From Jiella endophytica (GTDB taxonomy: Bacteria; Pseudomonadota; Alphaproteobacteria; Rhizobiales; Rhizobiaceae), in NCBI RefSeq assembly GCF_004519335.1, contig NZ_SOZD01000005.1, positions 310,001 through 374,000 on the forward strand: DNA of 64,000 bases. The letters are read 5' to 3'. A model generated the notes under the pieces. That model saw nothing but the letters and a program-made list of their open reading frames with translations. It searched no databases and was not told the DNA's origin. This document shows positions 47,104 through 55,537 of this stretch, piece after piece (positions within the stretch are counted from its first letter, which is position 1; each line of letters opens with the position of its first letter). The position numbers and the translations under genes are program-made.

Positions 47104-49077
47104 ATGAGCGCCAGATCGAAGCGCCTTCAGAAGACCATCTCGATCGCCATCGTTTCGGCGATCGCCGCAATTCTCTGCGGCGAAATCGTCGTCGACCGGA
47201 TGCATGAAGCGAACATCGCCCGCCTGCGGGAGACGACGGCTTCCGAGCTCGCATTCGCGCGCAAGTCTCTCGATCTCGCGGTCCTGCAGAAGGAAATTCA
47301 GATCGACGTCGTCCAGGTGCAGCAGTTCCTGACCGACGTTTCGGCGACGCGCGGCCTCGACGGTCTGGCGGACGGTTTCGATCTGGCCAAGGAACATGCC
47401 GAATCCTTTGCCGGCAATCTCGCCGCCGCACGCGATCTCGCGACGGGCCTCGACGCCAGGGAGACGCTGGCGACCCTCGACGAACTTCAGACGGCGTTCC
47501 CGCCATTCTACGCCCTCGGCCAGAAGATGGCACAGGCCTATGTCGCCGAGGGCCCGGCCGGCGGAAACCTGCTGATGGGCGACTTCGACGAAACGGCGCA
47601 GCGTCTCGGCGAGGCGGTCGACAAGTCGAAGGCCAGCATCGACGCTCTCCTCGAAAGGCTCGCCTCCCAGCAGAACGACGTTGCGTCCGACGCTGCGGTG
47701 AAGGCCGAAATCGCCTCCGCGCTGTCGATCGCCATGGGCGTGATGACGATCGTCGCCGGCCTTGCGCTCATCCTGTTCACGCGCCGCCGCCTGATGGCGC
47801 CCCTCGACCATGTCACCGACGCCCTCGACCGGCTCGCCCGCGGTGAGCAAGTGGACGATCTGGGCGAGGCCGGGCGCCGCGACGAGGTCGGTGATCTCGC
47901 CCGGGCCTTCCAGGCTTTCAAGCGCGCCGCCGAAGAGAAGGCACGGCTCGAGAGCGAGGCCAATGCCCGCCGGGACGAGGCCGATGCCGAGCGCGGCCGC
48001 GCGGCCGAGTTCCAGGCCGTGACCGCCCGGGAACAGGCGATGGTCGTCGCGGAGATCGGGCAGGGGCTCTCGGCAGTCTCGGCGGGCCGGTTGGCCTACC
48101 GGATCGAGGCGACGTTCCCGGCCGCATACGAAGGCCTCAAGGCCGATTTCAACTCGGCCGTCGCGACGCTCGACCGGACCATGGCGACGATTTCGCTCAG
48201 CGGCGAACAGATCCGCGTCGGCTCGCGCGAGATGTCCCAGGCGACCGACGACCTGTCGCGACGGACCGAACAGCAGGCGGCGAGCCTCGAGGAGACCGCT
48301 GCAGCGCTCGGCGAGGTGACGGACGGCATTCGGCGCACGGCCGAAAGCGTCGGCAACGCGCGCAACGCCGTCGCCCGCGCGAAGCAGGAGGCCGAGCAGT
48401 CCGGCAGCGTCGTCGACGGGGCGATCGCGGCGATGGGCAACATCGAGAATTCGTCGCAGCAGATCTCGCAGATCATCGGCGTCATCGACGAGATCGCCTT
48501 CCAGACCAACCTCCTGGCGCTGAATGCCGGCGTCGAGGCGGCGAGGGCCGGCGAGGCCGGCAAGGGTTTTGCCGTCGTCGCCCAGGAAGTCCGGGCGCTC
48601 GCCCAGCGCTCCGCCGAGGCCGCCAAGGAGATCAAGGCGCTCATCAGCCGTTCGGCGGATCAGGTGGCGGACGGGGTTCACCTCGTCGGCGAAGCCGGCG
48701 AGTCGCTGAAGGCGATCGCCGACCACGTTGCGACGATCAACGGCATCGTCCGCGAAATCGCCGCCTCGTCGGAGGAGCAGGCTGCGAGCCTTTCCGAGGT
48801 CAATACCGCGGTCACCAACATGGACCAGATGACCCAGCAGAACGCCGCGATGGTCGAGGAATCGACGGCTGCGGCCAACCATCTGTTGAGCGAGGCCGAT
48901 GAACTGGCACGGCTGATCGGCCAGTTCGAACTCGCCTCTGCGCCCCGCCGGGCCGCGGTCGCGACGTCGCCGCGCAAGTCGAAGCCGGCCGCCGCCCCCC
49001 GGCTGCAGTCGGTCGGGAGCGCCGCGCTGAAGCCGGTGGCCGAGGCGAGCGAGGCCGCCGACTGGCAGGACTTCTGA
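47104..49077 (+). CDS. Methyl-accepting chemotaxis protein
   Basis: A 657-residue transmembrane chemoreceptor. TM1 (about residues 11-30), a helical periplasmic sensor of about 170 residues, TM2 (about 203-226), then HAMP ([20 protein letters not shown]). A second HAMP-like region ([20 protein letters not shown]) precedes the signalling domain. The hairpin tip is [20 protein letters not shown], with Q/E-rich methylation helices. The C-terminus DWQDF matches the aromatic-acidic pentapeptide that recruits CheR/CheB in other bacteria. ATG 47104 lies behind a GAGGGACGA site. The sensor is alpha-helical and its ligand is unknown. Confidence 0.93.
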   Translation: MSARSKRLQKTISIAIVSAIAAILCGEIVVDRMHEANIARLRETTASELAFARKSLDLAVLQKEIQIDVVQVQQFLTDVSATRGLDGLADGFDLAKEHAESFAGNLAAARDLATGLDARETLATLDELQTAFPPFYALGQKMAQAYVAEGPAGGNLLMGDFDETAQRLGEAVDKSKASIDALLERLASQQNDVASDAAVKAEIASALSIAMGVMTIVAGLALILFTRRRLMAPLDHVTDALDRLARGEQVDDLGEAGRRDEVGDLARAFQAFKRAAEEKARLESEANARRDEADAERGRAAEFQAVTAREQAMVVAEIGQGLSAVSAGRLAYRIEATFPAAYEGLKADFNSAVATLDRTMATISLSGEQIRVGSREMSQATDDLSRRTEQQAASLEETAAALGEVTDGIRRTAESVGNARNAVARAKQEAEQSGSVVDGAIAAMGNIENSSQQISQIIGVIDEIAFQTNLLALNAGVEAARAGEAGKGFAVVAQEVRALAQRSAEAAKEIKALISRSADQVADGVHLVGEAGESLKAIADHVATINGIVREIAASSEEQAASLSEVNTAVTNMDQMTQQNAAMVEESTAAANHLLSEADELARLIGQFELASAPRRAAVATSPRKSKPAAAPRLQSVGSAALKPVAEASEAADWQDF

Positions 49078-49142
49078 GCGGCTTGGCGGCGGTTTTTGCC
49101 GCCGCTCGTTCAAGATTGCCCGAACTGTCGAGGGAGCCGACG

Positions 49143-49179
49143 AAAAAAGACCCGTCGCGGACCACCCCCGCGCCGGGTC
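49143..49179 (-). terminator. Intrinsic terminator (minus strand)
   Basis: GACCCG-CGCGG pairs with CCGCG-CGGGTC (one mismatch) over a 7-base loop. On the minus strand it is followed by six T residues (49148-49143). It fits the end of the minus-strand small gene at 49287-49499. Confidence 0.8.
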
Positions 49180-49286
49180 TCGTCGTTTCGGGAGCGGCGT
49201 TCCCACTTGCGTCGCCGCGCCGACGGGAGGAAGGCAAGCGGCCGTGCCGACGCTGCGCGGTCCCGTCGGCGAGTTGCCTATGGCCG

Positions 49287-49499
49287 TCAGGCGAAGCGGC
49301 GGCGGACGAGTTCCTCCAGCACATTCGGGTCGACCTTGTCGCAGGCCATGAGCAGGCGGGCGATCGGCTCGTCAAGCAGTTCATCGAGGCTTGGCTCGCC
49401 TTTCAGGCAGTCCGCGGAGAGGGATTGCCGATTGCCGCCGCGCTCTTTGATCCAAGTGAAGAAACTTTCAAAAGTTTCTGAACTCGATAGGGAATCCAT
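49287..49499 (-). CDS. Small protein of unknown function
   Basis: A 70-residue protein with an acidic, helical look: SSSETFESFFTWIKERGG at the N-terminus and LDEPIARLLMACDKVDPNVL followed by EELVRRRFA at the C-terminus. The ATG at 49499 has a GAGGA site 7 bases upstream, and a strong T-run terminator lies about 105 bases downstream, so the gene appears real. No signal peptide or membrane segment is present. I recognise no family. The C-terminal helix with two arginines might contact DNA or a partner, but this is a guess. Confidence 0.65.
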   Translation of the reverse strand: MDSLSSSETFESFFTWIKERGGNRQSLSADCLKGEPSLDELLDEPIARLLMACDKVDPNVLEELVRRRFA

Positions 49500-49661
49500 C
49501 GTCTTCGTCCTCGTTGATGGCAGCCGATATGTGCCAGATTCGAACGGCGGGAAGATGACAATCGCAATATATCGGCTGCCCTCACCGAAGGGTGACGGGA
49601 GCCTTGCCGGGAGGAACCGCCCAGCCGACGGCGGGGTCCGCAACCGGACCGGCGGGGCATG

Positions 49662-49691
49662 AAAAAAGCCGCCGGACGATTGCCCGGCGGC
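49662..49691 (-). terminator. Intrinsic terminator after rpsI
   Basis: GCCGCCGG pairs perfectly with CCGGCGGC over an 8-base loop and, on the minus strand, is followed by six T residues. It lies 38 bases after the rpsI stop. Confidence 0.93.
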
Positions 49692-49728
49692 CGCTGCAAT
49701 GGCGATCGCTTCGACCGGACGGTCGCGA

Positions 49729-50211
49729 TCAGCGCTTGGAGAACTGGAAGGACCGGCGGGCCTTCGCCTTGCCGTACTTCTTGCGCTCGACCGTACGCGA
49801 GTCGCGTGTCAGGAAGCCGCCCTTCTTCAGAACCGAGCGAAGGCCCGGCTCGTAATAGGTCAGCGCCTTGGAGATGCCGTGGCGCACCGCGCCGGCCTGG
49901 CCGGAGAGACCACCGCCGGCGACCGTCGCGACGATGTCGAACTGGCCGTCACGATCGGTCGCAACGATCGGCTGGCGCAGCACCATCTGCAGGACCGGCC
50001 GCGCGAAATAGGCGGTGAAGTCCTTGTCGTTGACGATGATCTTGCCGGAGCCGGGCTTCACCCAGACGCGGGCGACGGCGTCCTTGCGCTTGCCGGTGGC
50101 ATAGGCGCGGCCGAACTTGTCGAGCTTCTGGACATGGACCGGGGCGTCGGCCTGCGGGGCAGGGACGTTCGCGGCGGTGCCGAGGTCTTCGAGTGACGAG
50201 AGCTGGGACAT
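49729..50211 (-). CDS. rpsI: 30S ribosomal protein S9
   Basis: A 160-residue S9 protein of the small ribosomal subunit. The conserved core is [39 protein letters not shown] and the C-terminal [18 protein letters not shown], whose last basic residues contact P-site tRNA. An N-terminal extension of about 30 residues ([20 protein letters not shown]) is usual in alphaproteobacteria. It overlaps the rplM stop by one base (TGATG), so both are made from one mRNA. A strong terminator follows. Confidence 0.98.
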   Translation of the reverse strand: MSQLSSLEDLGTAANVPAPQADAPVHVQKLDKFGRAYATGKRKDAVARVWVKPGSGKIIVNDKDFTAYFARPVLQMVLRQPIVATDRDGQFDIVATVAGGGLSGQAGAVRHGISKALTYYEPGLRSVLKKGGFLTRDSRTVERKKYGKAKARRSFQFSKR

Positions 50212-50675
50212 CAGGCTGCCCTCACATTCTTGGAGTTCATCGCCCGGACATCGAGCGTTTCGGGAGACTGCGCCTCGTGCGGATGGTTCGGTCCGGCATA
50301 GACGCGGAGATTCTTCAGCTGGCGACGGCCGAGCGGTCCGCGCGGCAGCATGCGCTCGACGGCCTTCTCGACGACGCGCTCGGGAAAGCGCCCCTCGAGG
50401 ATCTCGCGCGCCTTGCGCTCCTTGATGCCGCCGGCATAGCCGGTGTGCCAGTAATAGGTCTTGTCCCAGTATTTCTTACCGGTCAGGACCACCTTGTCGG
50501 CATTGACGATGATGATGTTGTCGCCATCGTCGACATGCGGCGTGAAAGTGGCCTTGTGCTTGCCCCTGAGGCGAAGCGCGACGAGGGAAGCCAGGCGACC
50601 GACGACGAGCCCTTCGGCGTCGATGACGATCCACTTCTTCACCACCGTCTCGGTCTTCTGCGAGAAGGTTTTCAT
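50211..50675 (-). CDS. rplM: 50S ribosomal protein L13
   Basis: A 154-residue L13 protein. Typical sequence: [60 protein letters not shown] and [21 protein letters not shown]. It starts the rplM-rpsI operon. In other bacteria L13 represses its own mRNA; here the leader of about 60 bases follows a hairpin that may terminate upstream transcription. Length and start are standard for the family. Confidence 0.98.
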   Translation of the reverse strand: MKTFSQKTETVVKKWIVIDAEGLVVGRLASLVALRLRGKHKATFTPHVDDGDNIIIVNADKVVLTGKKYWDKTYYWHTGYAGGIKERKAREILEGRFPERVVEKAVERMLPRGPLGRRQLKNLRVYAGPNHPHEAQSPETLDVRAMNSKNVRAA

Positions 50676-50732
50676 GGGTTGCCCCTGGATGTTGGTCTTG
50701 TTCTCGAGGCAAGCCTTCGGGGCCGCCATACG

Positions 50733-50758
50733 AAAAGGGCGGCCGACGGGCCGCTCTT
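50733..50758 (-). terminator. Hairpin between the thioesterase gene and rplM
   Basis: On the minus strand AAGAGCGGCC pairs with GGCCGCCCTT (9 of 10 pairs, 4-base loop) and a run of four T residues overlaps the end of the stem. It lies about 100 bases after the thioesterase stop and 58 bases before rplM. Termination is likely; an L13 leader structure is the alternative. Confidence 0.6.
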
Positions 50759-50861
50759 CGTGGGGGCTTCCATACGGGCAGCCGATCACCGTGTCAACGC
50801 CGAATGGCTGCGGTGGCCGGGCGCAATCCTCTGACATGCAGGGGATTGGGCGATAGTGGTA

Positions 50862-51326
50862 TTATTTTACCGCAATATTCCCGGCGCCGTCCTTGGCCTC
50901 TCGCGTCGGCGGGATCGAGTAGGTCGCGACGGCATGGCAGACGGTGGTGCCGTCGTCTTCGCCGGAAATCGCCACCTCCACCACTGCCAGCCGTTTGCCG
51001 AGCTTCAGGATCGAGGCTCTTGCCTCCAGCGTCCCCGGCGGCGGCTTGATCAGGAAGTTGATCGACATGTTGGTGGTGACCGCCAGTGCCACCGGTCCGA
51101 TATGGGCGAGGATCGCGACATAGGCCGAGACGTCGGCGAGGGTGAAGAGCGTCGGTCCGGAGACGGTGCCGCCCGGGCGCAGATGCCGCTCGGCGGCGAC
51201 CAGCTTCATGGTGACGAAGCCTTCGCCGATCGCTTCGACGGAAAAGCCGCTCTCCGGCCCCATCACCTGGGGAAACCCCTCGCTGAGAAACCTGCGCAGT
51301 TCCTCGACATGCATGACCGGTTTCAT
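50862..51326 (-). CDS. PaaI-family hotdog thioesterase
   Basis: A 154-residue hotdog-fold acyl-CoA thioesterase. The key helix is RPGGTVSGPTLFTLADVSAY, with the Gly-rich turn and catalytic acid region of PaaI proteins; later strands ALAVTTNMSINFLIKPPPG and VCHAVATYSIPP follow. It hydrolyses acyl- or aryl-CoA esters in the cytoplasm. The ATG at 51326 is chosen because GGGAGGG precedes it at 6 bases. In relatives this thioesterase lies upstream of rplM-rpsI near an enoyl-CoA hydratase gene, as here. Confidence 0.9.
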   Translation of the reverse strand: MKPVMHVEELRRFLSEGFPQVMGPESGFSVEAIGEGFVTMKLVAAERHLRPGGTVSGPTLFTLADVSAYVAILAHIGPVALAVTTNMSINFLIKPPPGTLEARASILKLGKRLAVVEVAISGEDDGTTVCHAVATYSIPPTREAKDGAGNIAVK

Positions 51327-51429
51327 GCGACGCCCTCCCACAATCCCCGGACCGCGATGCATTGGCTCGGGCCGGTCTCCCGACTATGTTCAGATCAGGA
51401 ACCGCCGGCTGCGGCAAGGAGGCACGCGC

Positions 51430-51687
51430 ATGGCGCCGATGATGAGTTCACTCACCGACGCTCTCAGTCAGGCCAGTCTCGACGACGAGAAGGCGCGCAA
51501 GGCTGCTGAGGAAGCTGCCGACTGCGCAGAGAAGCTGAACCAAAGCGACGAGGGGTTCACCGCCCTCGACCGCCGCTTAAAATCTCTTCCAGTGAATGGT
51601 CGTTTTCAGTCTCGGGAAGACGCTGGCGGTCCTGTTCCATCACCCGACAAAAAGCTGAAAGCCGCATGGCCGAAATTCTCGAAATGA
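51430..51687 (+). CDS. Small protein of unknown function, overlapping the hydratase gene
   Basis: A possible 85-residue protein with a very good start: AAGGAGG 7-8 bases before ATG 51430. The N-terminal half is helical and Ala/Glu-rich (DALSQASLDDEKARKAAEEA, DCAEKLNQSDEGFTALDRRL); the C-terminal half is low-complexity and basic (RFQSREDAGGPVPSPDKKLK). The last 22 bases overlap the start of the enoyl-CoA hydratase gene in another frame. I cannot place it in a family. It may be a degraded small coiled-coil gene or a real leader gene of the hydratase operon. Confidence 0.45.
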   Translation: MAPMMSSLTDALSQASLDDEKARKAAEEAADCAEKLNQSDEGFTALDRRLKSLPVNGRFQSREDAGGPVPSPDKKLKAAWPKFSK

Positions 51688-52481
51688 CCCCCGCGCCACA
51701 TCCGATCGAGGTGCAGAAGGCTCCCGGCATCACCCGGATCGCTCTGTCCAGCCCGCCGGCGAATGCGCTGTCGATCGCCACGATGGATGCACTGTCCAAG
51801 GCATTGACTGCAGCAGCGAAGGACACCGACTGCCGCGTCGTGGTGCTCGCCGCCAACGGCAAGGTGTTTTCCGCCGGCCACGACCTCAAGGAACTCACCG
51901 CCCATCGGGCGGACGAGGACCGCGGCCGGGCCTTTTTCGAAAAGACGATGCGCCAGTGCTCGGCGCTGATGCAGCAGATCGTCCGCCATCGCTGCCCGGT
52001 GATCGCCGAGGTGAACGGTCTTGCGACCGCCGCCGGTTGCCAGCTCGTCGCCTCCTGCGATCTCGCCATCGCCTCGGAAGAGGCGCAGTTCCAGACGCCA
52101 GGCGTCAATATCGGGCTGTTCTGCTCAACGCCGATGGTGGCGCTGTCGCGCAATCTCACCCGCAAGCACGCCATGGAGATGCTGCTCACCGGCGAGCGGA
52201 TCGACGCGCGGACCGCCCGCGAGTTCGGCCTGGTCAATCGCGTCGTGCCGCCGGAATATCTCGGCACCGTCGTCGGAAAATACGCGACCACCATCGCCTC
52301 AAAATCGGCGGCGACTGTCCGGATCGGCAAGGAGGCCTTCTACGCCCAGGCCGAAATGGGCCTCGCCGAGGCCTACGACCATGCCGCCGCGGTGATGGTG
52401 GAAAACATGCTGGCCCGCGATGCGGAAGAAGGGATCGGCGCCTTCCTCGACAAGCGCCAGCCGGAATGGACCGGACGATGA
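51666..52481 (+). CDS. Enoyl-CoA hydratase/isomerase-family protein (ECHDC3-like)
   Basis: A 271-residue crotonase-fold protein. The oxyanion-hole blocks are KVFSAGHDLKEL and EVNGLATAAGCQLVASCDLA, and SEEAQFQTPGVNIGLFCSTP follows. The A-G-C-Q sequence and the F-C-S-T-P region match the ECHDC3-like subgroup, which lacks the usual pair of catalytic glutamates; so hydratase activity is not certain. ATG 51666 is used. The stop overlaps the next gene (ATGA), giving a two-gene operon with a CoA-binding protein. Confidence 0.88.
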   Translation: MAEILEMTPAPHPIEVQKAPGITRIALSSPPANALSIATMDALSKALTAAAKDTDCRVVVLAANGKVFSAGHDLKELTAHRADEDRGRAFFEKTMRQCSALMQQIVRHRCPVIAEVNGLATAAGCQLVASCDLAIASEEAQFQTPGVNIGLFCSTPMVALSRNLTRKHAMEMLLTGERIDARTAREFGLVNRVVPPEYLGTVVGKYATTIASKSAATVRIGKEAFYAQAEMGLAEAYDHAAAVMVENMLARDAEEGIGAFLDKRQPEWTGR

Positions 52482-53059
52482 ACGATCTGACCGCCAGCGA
52501 TCAGGTGGCAGCCGGCGATGCCACATCGAAAGACGCGGCGCCGCTCTCCTATCCGGATGCGCTGATCCAAAATATCCTTTCCGAGACGAAGACCATCGCC
52601 ATGGTCGGCGCCAGCGCCAAGGAAATCCGGCCGTCTTTTTTCGTTCTGAAATATCTCCTCGCCAAGGGCTTCGAGGTCATTCCGGTCAATCCGGGTTTGG
52701 CCGGCAAGACAATCCTCGGCCAGACCGTCTATCCGGATCTCAAATCGATCCCGGTTGCGATTGACATGGTCGACGTCTTTCGCGGCTCCGATGCCGTCCC
52801 CGGCATCGTCGAGGAGGCGCTCAGCCTCGCCCCGCTGCCGAAGGTGATCTGGATGCAGCTCACCGTCCGCCACGACGAGGCTGCGGCGGAGGCGGAGGCC
52901 GCCGGCATCACGGTGATCATGGATCGCTGCCCGAAGATCGAATATGCCCGGCTGTCCGGCGAGATCGGCTGGAACGGCGTCAATTCGCGGGTGCTGTCGT
53001 CGAAAAAGCCCAAGCTTGGCAAGGGCTATCAGAGCTTCGGCCTCAACACCCGCCGCTGA
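52478..53059 (+). CDS. CoA-binding domain protein (YccU-like)
   Basis: A 193-residue protein with a CoA-binding Rossmann domain. Family sequence: ETKTIAMVGASAKEIRPSFF, GFEVIPVNPGLAGKTILGQ, DLKSIPVAIDMVDVFRGSDA and VIWMQLTVRHDEAAAEAEAA, then VIMDRCPKIEY with the conserved D-R-C. The Cys may form a mixed disulphide with CoA, as found in YccU-type structures. It is co-translated with the crotonase gene through a 4-base overlap. Cytoplasmic; the role is probably linked to acyl-CoA handling. Confidence 0.9.
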   Translation: MNDLTASDQVAAGDATSKDAAPLSYPDALIQNILSETKTIAMVGASAKEIRPSFFVLKYLLAKGFEVIPVNPGLAGKTILGQTVYPDLKSIPVAIDMVDVFRGSDAVPGIVEEALSLAPLPKVIWMQLTVRHDEAAAEAEAAGITVIMDRCPKIEYARLSGEIGWNGVNSRVLSSKKPKLGKGYQSFGLNTRR

Positions 53060-53070
53060 CGGGCGCCCGT

Positions 53071-54228
53071 TCACGCGGCATGCGGCGCCGTGTTGGGGAC
53101 GATGAGGCCGCTCGGATGGATCGCGACGCGGTCTCGGCCGGCATTCTTGGCGCGGGAAAGCGCCTCTTCCGCCGCCGAAAGGGCGTCGCGGATTGGCTCC
53201 TGCGGCGAGAAGGCTGCGACGCCGAAGCTTGCGGTCAGCCGATGCTTGGCGTCGAGGCCCGGATGATCCACGGAGCCGATGGCGGTGCGGATCGTCACCG
53301 CCAGCGACACGCCCTCGGCGACCGAGGTGGATGGCAAAAGCAGCGCGAATTCGCCGCGGCCGAGCCGGGCTGCCGATACGTGCGCATCGAGCAGGATCCT
53401 GCCAGCCGCCTGGATCACCGCATCGCCGACGTCGCGGCCGTAGCGATCGTTGATCCGCCTGAAGTGGTCGATGTCGCAGAGCACCACGACACCGCTCTGC
53501 TGGCGCATTCCCGCTGCCATCCGGTCGAAGGCGCGGCGGTTGAAGAGGCCCGTCAGCGGATCGTGTTCGGAGCGGTCGTGATAGCTCGCAATGACGCCGC
53601 CGAGAACCTTCGCGACGATGAGGAAGGCCGCGATCGGTGCCAGGAACGCGGTGATCGCGACGAGCAGGCGCTCGATTTCGAGACGCGTGAGACCGTAGAC
53701 CGACAGCTCCTGCGGCTCCATTGCCGGATAGACCGGGATCCGCAGGATAAAGACGACTGCCAGCATGACGATTGCCGCAAGCAGCGCGTAGTCGAGAGGG
53801 CTCTTGCGGTGCAGCCGGCCGAGGCAGAGCAGCATGTCGATGAGCGCCAGGGCGGCGGCCGTCTTGAACGGCAGCGTCTGATAGACCGTCTCGATGCCCA
53901 TTCCGGCGATGACCAGCGAGACACAGACCAGAACGGCGATCGTCGCGACGAAGGGAACGCTCGAGGGACTGCGTCCGATGGCGAGCCGGATCGTCTGGCT
54001 GGCGCAGAGATATTTCAGCGGCATGAGGACGGTGGCGCCGGTGATCTGCAGCCAGGTCTCGTAGCCGAAGGTGAGCACGACAATTTCGAGGCCGGAACAG
54101 AGCAGCGTCGCGGCGAGCCAGAGGAGCGAGGACTGGCTGCGCATTCCGCAATAGATCAGGGCACACAGCAGCGCGAGGGCGATGACCAGCCCGAAGACCG
54201 CACCGAAGATGCCGACAGTTTCGCCCAC
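53071..54228 (-). CDS. Membrane GGDEF-domain protein with degenerate active site (GRGEF)
   Basis: A 385-residue protein. The N-terminal half has about seven hydrophobic helices (IFGAVFGLVIALALLCALIY, LLWLAATLLCSGLEIVVLT and so on). A GGDEF domain starts near residue 215 (RSEHDPLTGLFNRRAFDRM). The metal-binding Asp in VVLCDIDHFRRINDRYGRD is present, but the signature reads G-R-G-E-F (residues 290-294). The second G and the D/E of GGDEF are replaced, and the RxxD inhibitory site is absent. Diguanylate cyclase activity is therefore doubtful; a role as c-di-GMP or GTP sensor is possible. The GTG at 54228 has a GAGGA site. Confidence 0.87.
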   Translation of the reverse strand: MGETVGIFGAVFGLVIALALLCALIYCGMRSQSSLLWLAATLLCSGLEIVVLTFGYETWLQITGATVLMPLKYLCASQTIRLAIGRSPSSVPFVATIAVLVCVSLVIAGMGIETVYQTLPFKTAAALALIDMLLCLGRLHRKSPLDYALLAAIVMLAVVFILRIPVYPAMEPQELSVYGLTRLEIERLLVAITAFLAPIAAFLIVAKVLGGVIASYHDRSEHDPLTGLFNRRAFDRMAAGMRQQSGVVVLCDIDHFRRINDRYGRDVGDAVIQAAGRILLDAHVSAARLGRGEFALLLPSTSVAEGVSLAVTIRTAIGSVDHPGLDAKHRLTASFGVAAFSPQEPIRDALSAAEEALSRAKNAGRDRVAIHPSGLIVPNTAPHAA

Positions 54229-54708
54229 CTCAAGTCCTCGCCGCCCGTCTGGCGTTGCCTTACGACCGCGTGGCCATCGAGGTTGCCGGCGCGCCGTCAG
54301 CTGTTCGGCGCAACCGGACCCGCAGCCTTCCGACGGCCTCATTCCCATCTGATCGCCGGCCCGCCTGAGAATGCCGTCCGTCTCTTCGGCGGTGCCGCTT
54401 GCCCGGTCGTCACCCCCGCCAGATTGGAAGGCTGCTCCGGGCCGCGCCGGTTAGCGCGATACGATCAGGGAATCCCAAGCGCCGATGATTTGCAATATAA
54501 TTTTCGGTAGAGAAACCAACCGTTTTGTCTCGCCTTCTGAAAAGCGTTGAGAATCCCGTCGGCTAGGAGAGCTGGGGACGACAGCCGATTTTCGGATCTG
54601 GCGCTTGAGCTTGCCTGGCCGAGGGCGAAGACTCGGCCATCCTCGCTGGCGGCTGCAGCTGAAACCCCCAGCGTCCGCTGCCTTGAGTCGATCGACAGGA
54701 GAATACCG
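54229..54708. other. Intergenic region between the GGDEF and sulfotransferase-like genes
   Basis: These 480 bases have no convincing reading frame. They separate two divergent genes and must hold both promoters. An AT-rich island at about 54480-54550 includes TATAAT (54496-54501) without a good -35 partner. No repeat or RNA family is recognised. Confidence 0.5.
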
Positions 54709-55437
54709 ATGACGGTTCGCATCGCCATGTGGTCCGGGCCCCGCAACATCTCGACGGCGATGATGCGCTCCTTCGGCGCGAGACCCGACGCGGCCGTTTC
54801 GGACGAGCCGTTCTTCGGCGCCTATCTCAGGCTGACGGGCGCGCCGCATCCGATGTCGGCGGAAACCATGGCTTCCATGGACTGCGACTACCGCTCTGTT
54901 CTCGCCGCGATCAGTGGCCCGGTGCCAGGCGGCGCGGACGTCTGGTATCAGAAGCATATGGCCCATCACATGGTTTCTGACGTCGGCATTGCTGACATGC
55001 CGGGCCACCGCCACGCCTTTCTCATCCGCACACCGGAGCGGGTCGCGGCGAGCTACGCCGCCAAGAACGCGCTCGATCGGCCCGAACTGCTCGGCTACGG
55101 CATCCTGCGGCGATATTTCGAATGGGAGGCGGAAAGGCTCGGCCGGGCGCCGGCGGTGATCGATGCCGACGACCTCTTGGCCCGGCCGGCCGAGACGCTG
55201 CAGGCGCTCTGTGAGGCACTGGAGATCCCCTGGAGCGAGGCGATGCTCTCCTGGGAGAAGGGGCCACACCCGGAAGACGGCGTCTGGGGCGCCCACTGGT
55301 ACGCCAGCGTCAACCAGTCGACCACTTTCGCGCCGCCGCCGACCGCCATGCCGCGGCTGTCGCCTGCCCATCAGGCCATCGGCGACGCCTGCCGTGCCGA
55401 TTACGAGGCGCTTCATCGCTACCGGCTGGGAGGGTAA
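54709..55437 (+). CDS. Sulfotransferase-like P-loop protein
   Basis: A 242-residue protein of the sulfotransferase-like family. The N-terminal strand-loop-helix RIAMWSGPRNISTAMMRSFG resembles the PAPS 5'-phosphosulphate loop, and FLIRTPERVAASYAAKNAL has the 3'-phosphate-binding R-x-P-x-x-x-x-x-S pattern. Bacterial members of this subgroup are often annotated as uncharacterised and near branched-chain aminotransferase genes. Substrate and even sulpho-transfer are unproved. ATG 54709 has AGGAG 8 bases upstream. It seems monocistronic and convergent with the oxidoreductase gene. Confidence 0.8.
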   Translation: MTVRIAMWSGPRNISTAMMRSFGARPDAAVSDEPFFGAYLRLTGAPHPMSAETMASMDCDYRSVLAAISGPVPGGADVWYQKHMAHHMVSDVGIADMPGHRHAFLIRTPERVAASYAAKNALDRPELLGYGILRRYFEWEAERLGRAPAVIDADDLLARPAETLQALCEALEIPWSEAMLSWEKGPHPEDGVWGAHWYASVNQSTTFAPPPTAMPRLSPAHQAIGDACRADYEALHRYRLGG

Positions 55438-55537
55438 CGGACGAGGCGGCCGCGAACAGGCCCTCGCGTCCCTCGGCGACGACCGGTTGCGGATACTTTC
55501 GCCAGACCGGCCGTGATCACCATGCCACTGGTCGCGA

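Noticed and set aside
54496-54501. TATAAT as a promoter for the sulfotransferase-like gene
   Set aside because: No -35 partner at 16-18 bases, and it lies over 200 bases from the start codon.
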